DNA of 39,896 bases from Anaerolineae bacterium (GTDB lineage: Bacteria; Chloroflexota; Anaerolineae; UBA3071). How positions within the stretch are numbered: position 1 is the first letter of the stretch; each line of letters opens with the position of its first letter. Under the pieces are notes generated by a model. It saw only the letters and a program-made list of their open reading frames with translations, ran no database searches and was not told where the DNA came from. A program made the position numbers and the translations under genes. Positions 31,164-38,956 of this stretch are shown piece by piece. The DNA lies in assembly GCA_029907105.1 (NCBI GenBank), contig JARYMM010000034.1, positions 1 to 39,896 on the forward strand, in the 5' to 3' direction.

Positions 31164-34100
31164 CTATTGGCCGACGACGACCTCGACCAGGCCGTAGCGT
31201 TCCACGCGGCCGTCGAGATGCATGACCTCCAGCGTGTAGGCATAGGCCCCAGGCAACACGCCCGCGTCCAGGAACTCGTAGGCGGCGCTGTTGCCCGTGC
31301 CGGCAACCTGAGCGAAGATGAACTCAGCATTCACCAACTCGAACTCCCCGCCGGCCGCCTGCCGCAGCACGTTGAAGCCCAGGATGTCCAGTTCGTTGGC
31401 CGTCGCCCAGCTCACCAGCACGCCTTCCGGCTGCACCGCCGCCGCGAAGCCGGCCAGGGTCACAGCGGTCGGCGTTTCGATGGGCACCCTTTCGGGGTCC
31501 TGCCTGGTCGGCAACGGCTCCTCAGGCCCCAGCGGGCCGGGCCCATCGGCGTCGGCGTAAGCGCCTTCCACGATGGCCAGGTTCTCCGTCTTGCCATCCG
31601 GCAGCAGCAACCCCGTGTCCGCCTTGGCCGTGAAGGTGACGATCACCGTGAAGCTGGCCCCCGGCGCCAGGTCCTGGCCGAAGCTGACGGTCAAGTCGCT
31701 CCAGTTGATGACCCCGTCGTTGACATGATCGTCGGAATCGGGATCAGCGTATGACCACAGCAGCGTGTTCGGGTCCTGATAGCCGTAGGTCAGATAGGAG
31801 GTATCGTAGGTGTCAATCAGCGGCAGGATACCGATCCAGGTATGGCCGATGTTGGTGATGCGGATGGTGAAGCTGAGCGGATAGCCCACGTAGAGCGGCA
31901 GCGGGGTGTTCAGCTGCTTGGTGATCTCGTAGTCCGACAGCTTGTCGAAGCCGAAATCGTTGGTCAGGTCCACCTCGCCGGCCGTCAGCACTGTGGTGAC
32001 GTCATGCGTGGTCGGATGGCCATCGGAGTCCACGTCGTCGGGGGCTGCATCCTTCGGGCTGGCGTACCATTGGTACAGCGTGCCGCCAACCGCGAACTCG
32101 CTGGGGTCAATCTGGATGCGATAGGTGTCAGGGTTCAGATCGTCGAACAGGTAGAAGCCGCTACCGTCGGTGGTGTCCGTCTTGATCTTGACCCCGGTGC
32201 TATCGTAGAGATTGACCAGCACATCGGGGATGCCCGGTTCGCCGGCATCTTGCCGACCGTCGTAGTCCACATCCCACCAGACGAAGTCGCCGAGCTGGCC
32301 TGGAAAGACTACCGGCACTTCCGGATAGTCCTCCACCTCACCATTGTTGGAAAGGCCAACAGGGCTGTTGAGGTTCTCGCTATCCAGGCGGAAGCGGGCC
32401 CATGTCGTCCCGGCCACCGTGCCCTGCGCCGCGCTGGGCACGCTGAACTCGATGGTGTGCGTTCCCGGCGCCTTGAACACGCCGGAGAATATGTTCTCGC
32501 CAGCGTCGTTCCAGTCGCCGTCCTGGTTCCAGTCAATCCAGCCGTGCAGGTAGCCGGAACCGCCGGTGACCACGATACGCACCGCACCCGTCCGCCCGGC
32601 GATGAAGGGCATCTGGTAAACGCCTGCCGACTTCTTCCATCCCAGGAAGGTGACGCCATCCTCGTCATCCAGGTTCACCACATCGTCCTGGTTGACCGGC
32701 TGGCCGTCCGGTTCGGCGTCAATCAGCGCCCCCATCCAGATGTTGCCGATGATGTGCCGTGCGCCGTTGCTGGCGATCAGGGTGGGATAGGTCGGGTCGG
32801 GGGCGTCGCCGAAATCCAGCGAGCCCTGGCCGAACTCCAGCCAGTAGTCCTCCACCTCGCCATTCCAGGCCAGGCCCACGAATTCGTTCAGGCCCTGTTC
32901 ATCCAGGCGGAAGCGGGTGTACAGGTCGCCGGCCGGGCTCTTCGGGCTGCCCAGGGGGATGGGGAACTGCAGTTGTGGCACGACCACGTCCACCCCGGCA
33001 GCACCGGGCGGCCCATAGACCTTCGACCCGGCCGCCGTGATCACGATGGGCACGCTGCAGAAGACGTTCTCTCCCGTATCCGACAGGTCGCGATCGTGAT
33101 CGAAGTCGAACCAGGCGTGCAGATAGACCGTCTTGCCCACGGCCGAGGGCTCGGCTGTGATGGTGATCTTGACACCGCCGGTCCAGCCGCCGATGTACTT
33201 ATCGCTGCGGTAGGGATGCGTCCAGTTGCCGGCCACCGGCGTGGAGCCGAGGAAGACCACGCCGTCCTCGTCGTCCAGGTTGTTGGTGTCGTCACCAGTG
33301 GCATGCAGGCTGGGCTGACCGTCCAGCTCAGCATCCACGGTCGGCCCCATCCAGACATCGCCGATGATGTGGCGCGGCCCATTGTTGGCCAACAAGGTGG
33401 GATAGGGGTTGGGCAGGTCGCCGAAGTCGAGGTCGTAGATCCTCACCTCGGCATCGTCGCGATCCGAGACGTTGGGGATGTCCGGCAGGTCGTTGCCGTT
33501 GCTGTCGGTCGGGGTGCCCACAGCCGTGCCCCAGTTGGTGCGATCCTCGGTGATGTTGTTGATCGTATGCGTGCAACTGGCCGAAGCACCCGGCGCCAGC
33601 GGCCCGGCAATAACGCAGACCTGAAAGTCGTCGCCCGGAACACCCGGCGTGCCGTTATCGTCGGTGATGACGATGTTCGACAGATAGGTGTCGCCGGTGT
33701 TGGTCACGATGTAGGTGTACTGCACCGACTCGCCGGACAGGATGTACTCTATCTCACCGTCGGGCGCATCGCCCGCCAGCTTCACCAACTGGATGTCCGG
33801 GTTGACCACGAAGATCTTGGCGTCGTCGGTGTCCGAGACAGGCGGGATGCCGGGCAGTTCGTCACCGTTGGCATCGGTGGGGTTGCCCGTGACCGTTGCC
33901 GTGTTCGTCGTCAGGCCATTGTCCCCTTCGCTGTGCGCACAGGTGTACGTCCACGTCTCGTTGGTGTCCAGCAGGCCGTCGCCATCGCTGTCCCCGCCAG
34001 TGAAAGTCACCACCCCTGTGCAGGTGTCGTCGCTCAGGCTCACGCTGCCCAATGGCGTATCACCCTGATTGGTCACCACGAAGTAGTAGGTCACATCCAC

Positions 34101-34778
34101 CGGCGTGGGGCCGTTGAGATATTCGATCTCCCCGTCGGCGGCGTTGCCCGCTGTCTTCACCACCTGGATGCCTGCCATGGCGTAGCCGAAGTCGGCCACC
34201 GCGTAGTCATAGACGGGGATATTGGGCATCACTGCCAGATGTGTGTTCGCCCAGGTACCGTATGTGCTGATGCTCGTGTGCACGTAGTTTTCCAACGGAC
34301 CGCCCAGGGCGAAGTTGCTGGAGTCGATCTCCACGATGTACCAGTTGCCCTCGGCAGTGACGGAGAAGCTGTACCAGCCGCTCGATGCGGGAACCCCCGG
34401 CTTGGGGCCGGTGAGTGTGTAGGTGACGAACTCGCCAGCATCAATCTGGGCGTTCTTGTTGGCGTCGAGGTAGAGATTGACGCGCACGTTGTTAATGCCG
34501 GCGTTGTACTCGAACTCGCCGGGGGTCGTCGTGTGCTCGCCATCCACGTTCTGGTCGTACCAGACGTAGTCGCCGAGGGTGGACTTGCCCGTAGGAGCCG
34601 AAGGGCCAGCCAGTTGAGGCGGCGGCAGGGGCTCGGGGCCCTTTACCACCGGGTTCGGCGGCGCAGCCATGCTCACCCCGATCAGCCCGAACAGCGCCAG
34701 GGCCAGCACGCCCACCACGCCGAGGGTGATCAGCAATGATCGCCACACGACCGCCTTGTCAGATTTGTTTTGATTCAT
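31164..34778 (-). CDS. Large SdrD-like/DUF11 surface protein
   Basis: A 1204-residue exported protein. The ATG at 34778 follows AAGGAG by six bases; upstream codons come from a dispersed repeat. A signal/anchor helix spans residues 13-38. Modules in order: an SdrD B-like repeat (~67-200, LGDYVWYDQNVDG), two DUF11 repeats (~203-320, ~328-445), two GEVEDY-type domains (ending GEVEDYW at 640-646 and GEVEDYP at 813-819), a second SdrD B-like repeat (~827-945, LGDFVWWDVDYDG), another DUF11-like domain (~950-1075) and a C-terminal Fn3-like domain (~1103-1200) shared with the 926-aa peptidase. Asp-rich loops suggest calcium binding. Adhesion or surface-layer role is inferred. Confidence 0.85.
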   Translation of the reverse strand: MNQNKSDKAVVWRSLLITLGVVGVLALALFGLIGVSMAAPPNPVVKGPEPLPPPQLAGPSAPTGKSTLGDYVWYDQNVDGEHTTTPGEFEYNAGINNVRVNLYLDANKNAQIDAGEFVTYTLTGPKPGVPASSGWYSFSVTAEGNWYIVEIDSSNFALGGPLENYVHTSISTYGTWANTHLAVMPNIPVYDYAVADFGYAMAGIQVVKTAGNAADGEIEYLNGPTPVDVTYYFVVTNQGDTPLGSVSLSDDTCTGVVTFTGGDSDGDGLLDTNETWTYTCAHSEGDNGLTTNTATVTGNPTDANGDELPGIPPVSDTDDAKIFVVNPDIQLVKLAGDAPDGEIEYILSGESVQYTYIVTNTGDTYLSNIVITDDNGTPGVPGDDFQVCVIAGPLAPGASASCTHTINNITEDRTNWGTAVGTPTDSNGNDLPDIPNVSDRDDAEVRIYDLDFGDLPNPYPTLLANNGPRHIIGDVWMGPTVDAELDGQPSLHATGDDTNNLDDEDGVVFLGSTPVAGNWTHPYRSDKYIGGWTGGVKITITAEPSAVGKTVYLHAWFDFDHDRDLSDTGENVFCSVPIVITAAGSKVYGPPGAAGVDVVVPQLQFPIPLGSPKSPAGDLYTRFRLDEQGLNEFVGLAWNGEVEDYWLEFGQGSLDFGDAPDPTYPTLIASNGARHIIGNIWMGALIDAEPDGQPVNQDDVVNLDDEDGVTFLGWKKSAGVYQMPFIAGRTGAVRIVVTGGSGYLHGWIDWNQDGDWNDAGENIFSGVFKAPGTHTIEFSVPSAAQGTVAGTTWARFRLDSENLNSPVGLSNNGEVEDYPEVPVVFPGQLGDFVWWDVDYDGRQDAGEPGIPDVLVNLYDSTGVKIKTDTTDGSGFYLFDDLNPDTYRIQIDPSEFAVGGTLYQWYASPKDAAPDDVDSDGHPTTHDVTTVLTAGEVDLTNDFGFDKLSDYEITKQLNTPLPLYVGYPLSFTIRITNIGHTWIGILPLIDTYDTSYLTYGYQDPNTLLWSYADPDSDDHVNDGVINWSDLTVSFGQDLAPGASFTVIVTFTAKADTGLLLPDGKTENLAIVEGAYADADGPGPLGPEEPLPTRQDPERVPIETPTAVTLAGFAAAVQPEGVLVSWATANELDILGFNVLRQAAGGEFELVNAEFIFAQVAGTGNSAAYEFLDAGVLPGAYAYTLEVMHLDGRVERYGLVEVVVGQ

Positions 34779-34857
34779 GCGATACTCCTTCTTTCTCATC
34801 ATATGGGTTGTTTTGCACGCATGGTGCCCACCAGGCATAGGGCCAGGGGGTTCCTGG

Positions 34858-35009
34858 CTTCGGCCTTGCAACGTGAGATATAACGGAGGGTTGGCGTCAT
34901 TGCGAGCCCCGAAGGGGCGAAGCAGGGGCGCAAGGCCTTGCGCCCCTACTCCTGTTTTGATTCCAGGAGACTGCTTCGCTTCGCTCGCAGTGACAAGGTA
35001 GATAGTTAC
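34858..35009 (-). repeat. Dispersed repeat element, copy 2, with hairpin insert
   Basis: The reverse complement of this stretch matches 23685-23810 almost base for base at both ends. Its centre differs: it carries AGGGGCGCAAGG/CCTTGCGCCCCT (a perfect 24-bp palindrome at about 34923-34948) plus ~15 further bases where the other copy has ctaagtagatt. It lies upstream of the surface protein gene, and its reading frames make a false N-terminal extension of that gene. Confidence 0.85.
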
Positions 35010-35181
35010 CAGGCTTTGACATCTCCTTTCTCGCGAACCCAGCAGCCTGTGATCCGTCGGCATCACGCACAGGCTAACCTATTTTAACACATCGAGATTA
35101 AATCCTCATAAAGAAATCATAAATTCTTCGTTAAATCCCTGCGTAACTATTTTGACGCTGAAGCCCATGTTACGTCTTGTA

Positions 35182-35220
35182 GCCGCAGGCTTTCAGCCTG
35201 CGGCGCGGGCGCAAGCCCGC
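35182..35220. repeat. Two back-to-back perfect hairpins
   Basis: GCCGCAGGCT (35182-35191) and AGCCTGCGGC (35195-35204) form a 10-bp stem with a 3-base loop; GCGGGC (35205-35210), loop GCAA, GCCCGC (35215-35220) follows without a gap. They sit between divergent genes and so cannot be simple terminators for these; probably a dispersed repeat. Confidence 0.75.
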
Positions 35221-35422
35221 ACTCCACCTCGCCCTGAGCAAAGGGGCTCTTGCTCGCTCCCGCATGAGATTCTTCGCTCCACTTCGTTCCGCTCAGAATG
35301 ACGTACTCGGCGGTCTGAGGCGAAGCTTCGCTGAACAGTTACGAACCAGGCTAATGTAATGACGGCAATGCCGCCAAAAGGTCACACCGGGTATCCTGCG
35401 ATGACCCTCTGGGGGTCGGCGC

Positions 35423-35451
35423 TTGCTCTGTCCCACGGCACATGGTATAAT
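35423..35451 (+). promoter_or_regulatory. Sigma-70 promoter of the aldolase-Fae gene
   Basis: TTGCTC (35423-35428) and a perfect TATAAT (35446-35451) are 17 bases apart, giving a ~64-base leader before the ATG at 35522. Confidence 0.8.
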
Positions 35452-35521
35452 CTGCTCCAGCGCAAGGAAACGCCTCAGGAAGCGCAGCAACGCCAGTCCG
35501 TTCCATCAGGAGACAGATGCC

Positions 35522-36946
35522 ATGAGCAAAAAACCGCACTGGTTCCGGGGCATTTTCCCCGCCCTGGTGACCCCCTTCACCGCCACTGACGAGATAGACG
35601 AATCAGCCTACCGGACACTCATCCGCCATCTGCTGCCGCATGTGGACGGCGTGGTGACCTGCGGCACGACGGGCGAGTTCAGTTCCATGACTTTCGAGGA
35701 GAAGCAGCAGGCCATCGGCATTGCCCTGGACGAGGTCGCCGGCCGCGTGCCGGTAGTGGCCGGCACCGGCTGCCCCAGCACCCGCGAGACCCTGGCCTTG
35801 ACCCGTTGGGCCAAAGAGGCCGGCGTCACCGCCGCGCTGTTGGTGGCCCCCTACTACCTCAAGCCCACCTTCAATGAGGTCTACGACCACTACCAGGCCG
35901 TGGACGAGATCGGCCTGCCCATCATCCTCTACAACATCCCCCAGTGTGCGGGCACGCACTTCCGCTGGTGGACGGCGGAGGGCATGGGCCTGGCCTTCGA
36001 CCACGTGGTGGGTATCAAGGACTCCTCCGGCGACATGCCCTTCCTGATGGCCGTTTTCGAGAAGCTGGGCGGGGAGATCGGCATCTTCTGCGGCCATGAC
36101 GAAATCGCCGGCGCGGCCATGCTGGCCGGGGCCGACGGGGCCATCCTGGCCAGCGCCAACGTCATCCCCGACATCTGGCAGGAGATCTACCAGGCGGCGC
36201 GGCGCGGCGATGCCCAGTTCGTCCACCGCCGCCACCGGGAGATCCAGATCCTGGTGCGCATCATCGCCCGCAAGGGCAGCCCGCAAGCGGTGAAGGAAGC
36301 GTTGCGCATGATGGGCGTGCCGGTGGGCGATGGGCGGCACCCCATCATGCCCGGCGGCGCCTTCGAGCGGGAGGATTACGAGGACCTGCGCACGCAACTG
36401 GAGAACCTGGGCAAGCTCGGCGGTGTGGCCGCCGACGTGCCCAGGCCGCAGCCCGCCGACCGGACGCTGCTGGTGGGCGAGGGGTTTGCCGGGCCCCCCT
36501 TTTCCGAGGTGGCGCACATTGACCTGCTCATCGGCCAGGCGGCTGGGCCGGTGGGGCGGGCCATCGAACGGGCATTGGGCGAGCCCCGCCCCGGCCACGA
36601 GCTGGCCCTCATCTGCCAGCGGCCACGCACGCTGCTGGTGCCCACGGTCACCGTGCGCACGGCCAAAGCGCGCCAGTTGGTCTACGAGGAGGCCGCGGCG
36701 GGCGTGACCCTGGCCATCGAGCACGCCATCGCCCAGGGCACGCTGCCGGAAGAGCGGCTGGACGACCTCTGTCTGATCGCCAATGTTTTCGTGCATCCGG
36801 CGGCCAGCATCCGCCGTCGCGTGCGCATCAACAACTACAAGGCCATGCGCGGGGCCATCCGCAAAGCCATCGAAGGCCGCCCGACCTTGGACGAGCTGAT
36901 CCACGAGAAACACGCCGCCCGCCACCCCTTCCGCTACGCGCCGTAG
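35522..36946 (+). CDS. Aldolase (DapA/NanA superfamily) fused to a formaldehyde-activating enzyme (Fae) domain
   Basis: A 474-residue two-domain protein; AGGAGA is eight bases before the ATG at 35522. Residues ~8-300 are a class I aldolase barrel: GTTGEF (48-53), Y137 in ILYNIP and the Schiff-base K166 in GIKDSSGD. The Arg that true dihydrodipicolinate synthases carry after YNxP is missing (YNIPQCAG), so it is more like N-acetylneuraminate lyase or keto-deoxy-acid aldolases. Residues ~313-474 match Fae: VGEGF...EVAHIDLLIG with H332 at the position of Fae's catalytic His, TLLVPTVTVRTAKA, and NNYKA...HPF at the end. Fae joins formaldehyde to tetrahydromethanopterin. A fused pyruvate/formaldehyde chemistry is inferred. 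Confidence 0.85.
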   Translation: MSKKPHWFRGIFPALVTPFTATDEIDESAYRTLIRHLLPHVDGVVTCGTTGEFSSMTFEEKQQAIGIALDEVAGRVPVVAGTGCPSTRETLALTRWAKEAGVTAALLVAPYYLKPTFNEVYDHYQAVDEIGLPIILYNIPQCAGTHFRWWTAEGMGLAFDHVVGIKDSSGDMPFLMAVFEKLGGEIGIFCGHDEIAGAAMLAGADGAILASANVIPDIWQEIYQAARRGDAQFVHRRHREIQILVRIIARKGSPQAVKEALRMMGVPVGDGRHPIMPGGAFEREDYEDLRTQLENLGKLGGVAADVPRPQPADRTLLVGEGFAGPPFSEVAHIDLLIGQAAGPVGRAIERALGEPRPGHELALICQRPRTLLVPTVTVRTAKARQLVYEEAAAGVTLAIEHAIAQGTLPEERLDDLCLIANVFVHPAASIRRRVRINNYKAMRGAIRKAIEGRPTLDELIHEKHAARHPFRYAP

Positions 36947-37001
36947 AGGGTGGGGATTGGCAGGTTGGGAAACTGGTAGATTGGTAGCCGGTGCGTTTTA
37001 G

Positions 37002-38564
37002 ATGGCGCATTCTTCCCAGACTCGCATCGCCCGCGCGGCCGGGCAGGTGATGCTGCTCTTCGTCCTCAGCCGGCTGCTGGGGCTGGCGCGGGAGATGATC
37101 ATCGGCGCTCGCTTCGGCACCAGCGCCGAACTCGATGCCTACCTGGCTGCCTTCCGCCTGCCTGACCTCATTTTCCAGCTTGTCGCCGGCGGTGCATTGG
37201 GCTCGGCTTTCATCCCCACCTTCACCGCCCACCTGACCAGGGATGACCGCGCCGCCGCCTGGCGGCTGGCCTCGGCCGTGATCAACCTGGCGTTGCTTCT
37301 CCTCACCCTGATCGCCCTGCTGGCTGCCCTCTTCGCCCGCCCGCTGGTGGCCCGGGTCATCGCCCCCGGCTTCTCCCCGGCTCAGCAAGCCCTCACCGCT
37401 CAACTGCTGCGCGGGCTGCTGGTTTCCACGGTCATCTTCGGCGTCAGCGGCATCGTTATGGGCATCCTCAACGCCTTCCAGCATTTCCTGGCCCCGGCGC
37501 TGGCGCCGACCATCTACAATCTGGGCATCATCGGCGGCGCCTGGTTCCTGGCCCCCCGCTGGGGCGTGCATGGGCTGGTCGCTGGCGTGGTGGCAGGGGC
37601 TGCCGGCCACCTGCTGGTGCAGCTCCCCGCCCTGCTGCGCCGCCGGCCGCACTACGTCCCCACGTTGGGCTTATCTCAAGCCGACGTGCGGGAGGTGGGG
37701 CGGCTGATGGGCCCGCGGGTGCTGGGGCTGGCGGCGGTGCAGGTCAACTTCCTGGTCAACACCATCCTCGCCTCCGGGCTGGCCGAAGGCAGCCTGGCCG
37801 CGCTCAACTACGCCTGGCTGCTGATGCTGCTGCCGCAGGGGGTGGTGGCGCAGGGGATCGCCACGGCGGCCTTTCCTACCTTCTCGGCGCTGGTGGCGCG
37901 GGAGGAGAGGGCAGAGATGCGGGCCACCTTCAGCGCCACGCTGCGGGCCATCCTCTTCCTGAGCATCCCGGCCAGCGCCGGGCTGTTCGTCCTGCGCCTG
38001 CCGCTGATCCGGCTGCTGCTGGAGCGGGGGGCCTTTGGCAGCGCCTCCACCGCTGCCGTAGCCTACGCGCTGGCCTTCTACAGTTGGGGGCTGGTGGCCC
38101 ACGCCGTCGTGGAGATCACGGCCCGCGCCTTCTATGCCCTGCACGACACGCTGACGCCCGTGTTGGTCGGCCTGGCGGCCATGGCCCTGAACATCGTGCT
38201 CAGCCTGGCCCTGCGGGGGCCGTTGCAGCACGGCGGGCTGGCCCTGGCCAACACGGTGGCCACGGGATTGGAGATGGCCGTGCTGCTGGTGCTGTTGCGC
38301 CGCCGTCTGGGGGGATTGGAGGAGCGAAGGGTGGCGCGGGCTACGCTGCGCGCCGTCCTGGTCAGCGGGGTGATGGCACTCGCCCTGGCCGGCGGGCTGG
38401 CCCGCTGGCCTGTTGCCCATCCCTTGCTCCTGGGCGGTGGCGGCCTGTTACTGGGAGGGGCGATCTACCTGCTGGGCATGGCCGCACTGCGCGCCGAGGA
38501 ACTGCGCATGCTGCCCGCGCTGCTGAGACGCCGACAGGGCGGGCAGAGGGAGGCCATCCGATGA
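37002..38564 (+). CDS. murJ: Lipid II flippase MurJ
   Basis: A 520-residue polytopic membrane protein with about 14 helices. The N-terminus reads QVMLLFVLSRLLGLAREMIIGARFG (residues 15-39) followed by DAYLAAFRLPDLIFQLVAGGALGSAFIP; the LGxxRE, FG and G-A-L-xxAFIP patterns are hallmarks of MurJ/MviN in the MOP flippase superfamily. Arg and Asp residues that line the central cavity are present. It moves lipid II across the membrane for cell-wall synthesis. The gene is 55 bp after the aldolase-Fae gene, whose promoter may serve it. No clear ribosome site precedes the ATG. Confidence 0.93.
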   Translation: MAHSSQTRIARAAGQVMLLFVLSRLLGLAREMIIGARFGTSAELDAYLAAFRLPDLIFQLVAGGALGSAFIPTFTAHLTRDDRAAAWRLASAVINLALLLLTLIALLAALFARPLVARVIAPGFSPAQQALTAQLLRGLLVSTVIFGVSGIVMGILNAFQHFLAPALAPTIYNLGIIGGAWFLAPRWGVHGLVAGVVAGAAGHLLVQLPALLRRRPHYVPTLGLSQADVREVGRLMGPRVLGLAAVQVNFLVNTILASGLAEGSLAALNYAWLLMLLPQGVVAQGIATAAFPTFSALVAREERAEMRATFSATLRAILFLSIPASAGLFVLRLPLIRLLLERGAFGSASTAAVAYALAFYSWGLVAHAVVEITARAFYALHDTLTPVLVGLAAMALNIVLSLALRGPLQHGGLALANTVATGLEMAVLLVLLRRRLGGLEERRVARATLRAVLVSGVMALALAGGLARWPVAHPLLLGGGGLLLGGAIYLLGMAALRAEELRMLPALLRRRQGGQREAIR

Positions 38565-38593
38565 CAAGACAGAGGCATGGCACCAGGTATGCC

Positions 38594-38869
38594 TCAGGCG
38601 GCGAAGGTTCGCTCCATCCACTGCACGGCGAAGTTGTGCAGTGCAGCGGCATCAAACAAATAGGACTGGGCAGCCCCGACCATGCCGGAGCGTCCGTTGC
38701 CCGCGGCGAGGAAGTCGCGGACAATGGCCGGAAAATAGTCGCCGCCCTCCCAATCCACAACTCCGCGACCGGTGTCGTACTCCTCTACATCAACCCATAC
38801 ACGTTGCCCGTCTTGAAGAACAGGCACCTTAGATCCGGCCAGGCCTTTCTCGCTGCCTGATGAGCGGAT
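38594..38869 (-). pseudogene. Remnant resembling the C-terminus of an AAC(3)-type aminoglycoside N-acetyltransferase
   Basis: An open frame of 91 codons with no ATG; it starts after a TGA at 38872 and only a GTG at 38827 could serve, without a ribosome site. The sequence PVLQDGQRVWVDVEEYD, then GRSGMVGAAQSYLFDAAALHNFAVQWMER, resembles the end of AAC(3)/YokD acetyltransferases (VDGkxVwVdyee...GxVGxAxxrLfxxxxLvdfAv.Wm). The N-terminal ~180 residues including the catalytic part are missing, so it is a remnant, from memory-based comparison. It lies 29 bp after murJ on the opposite strand. The sequence upstream to 38956 shows nothing else. Confidence 0.5.
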
Positions 38870-38956
38870 TCAGCACCGTCGCTTCGTTGCGGAAGCCATC
38901 TTCCGTCATCGGCTCATGTTGGTTTCCAGGTGAAGCGGAAACTTGGTATACTCTTG

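Larger units (their letters stand above)
34779..35521. other. Gene-free divergent region
   Basis: A 743-bp region between the surface protein (minus) and the aldolase-Fae gene (plus). It holds dispersed repeat copy 2, two adjacent hairpins at 35182-35220, a GATTCTTCGCTCC...CTCAGAATGAC-type repeat (about 35269-35301) and the promoter at 35423-35451. No gene is supported in it. Confidence 0.7.

Noticed and set aside
28335..34739. Very long plus-strand open frames opposite the C25 peptidase and surface protein genes
   Set aside because: They mirror the codon pattern of the real minus-strand genes; no start signals or motifs.
34779..35066. N-terminal extension of the surface protein
   Set aside because: The extra ~96 codons are encoded by a dispersed repeat; the ATG at 34778 has a good AAGGAG site followed by a signal helix.
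38829..38909. 26-codon frame starting MTEDGF upstream of the acetyltransferase remnant
   Set aside because: Too short to support, without a clear ribosome site; might be the frameshifted start of the remnant, but there is no evidence.
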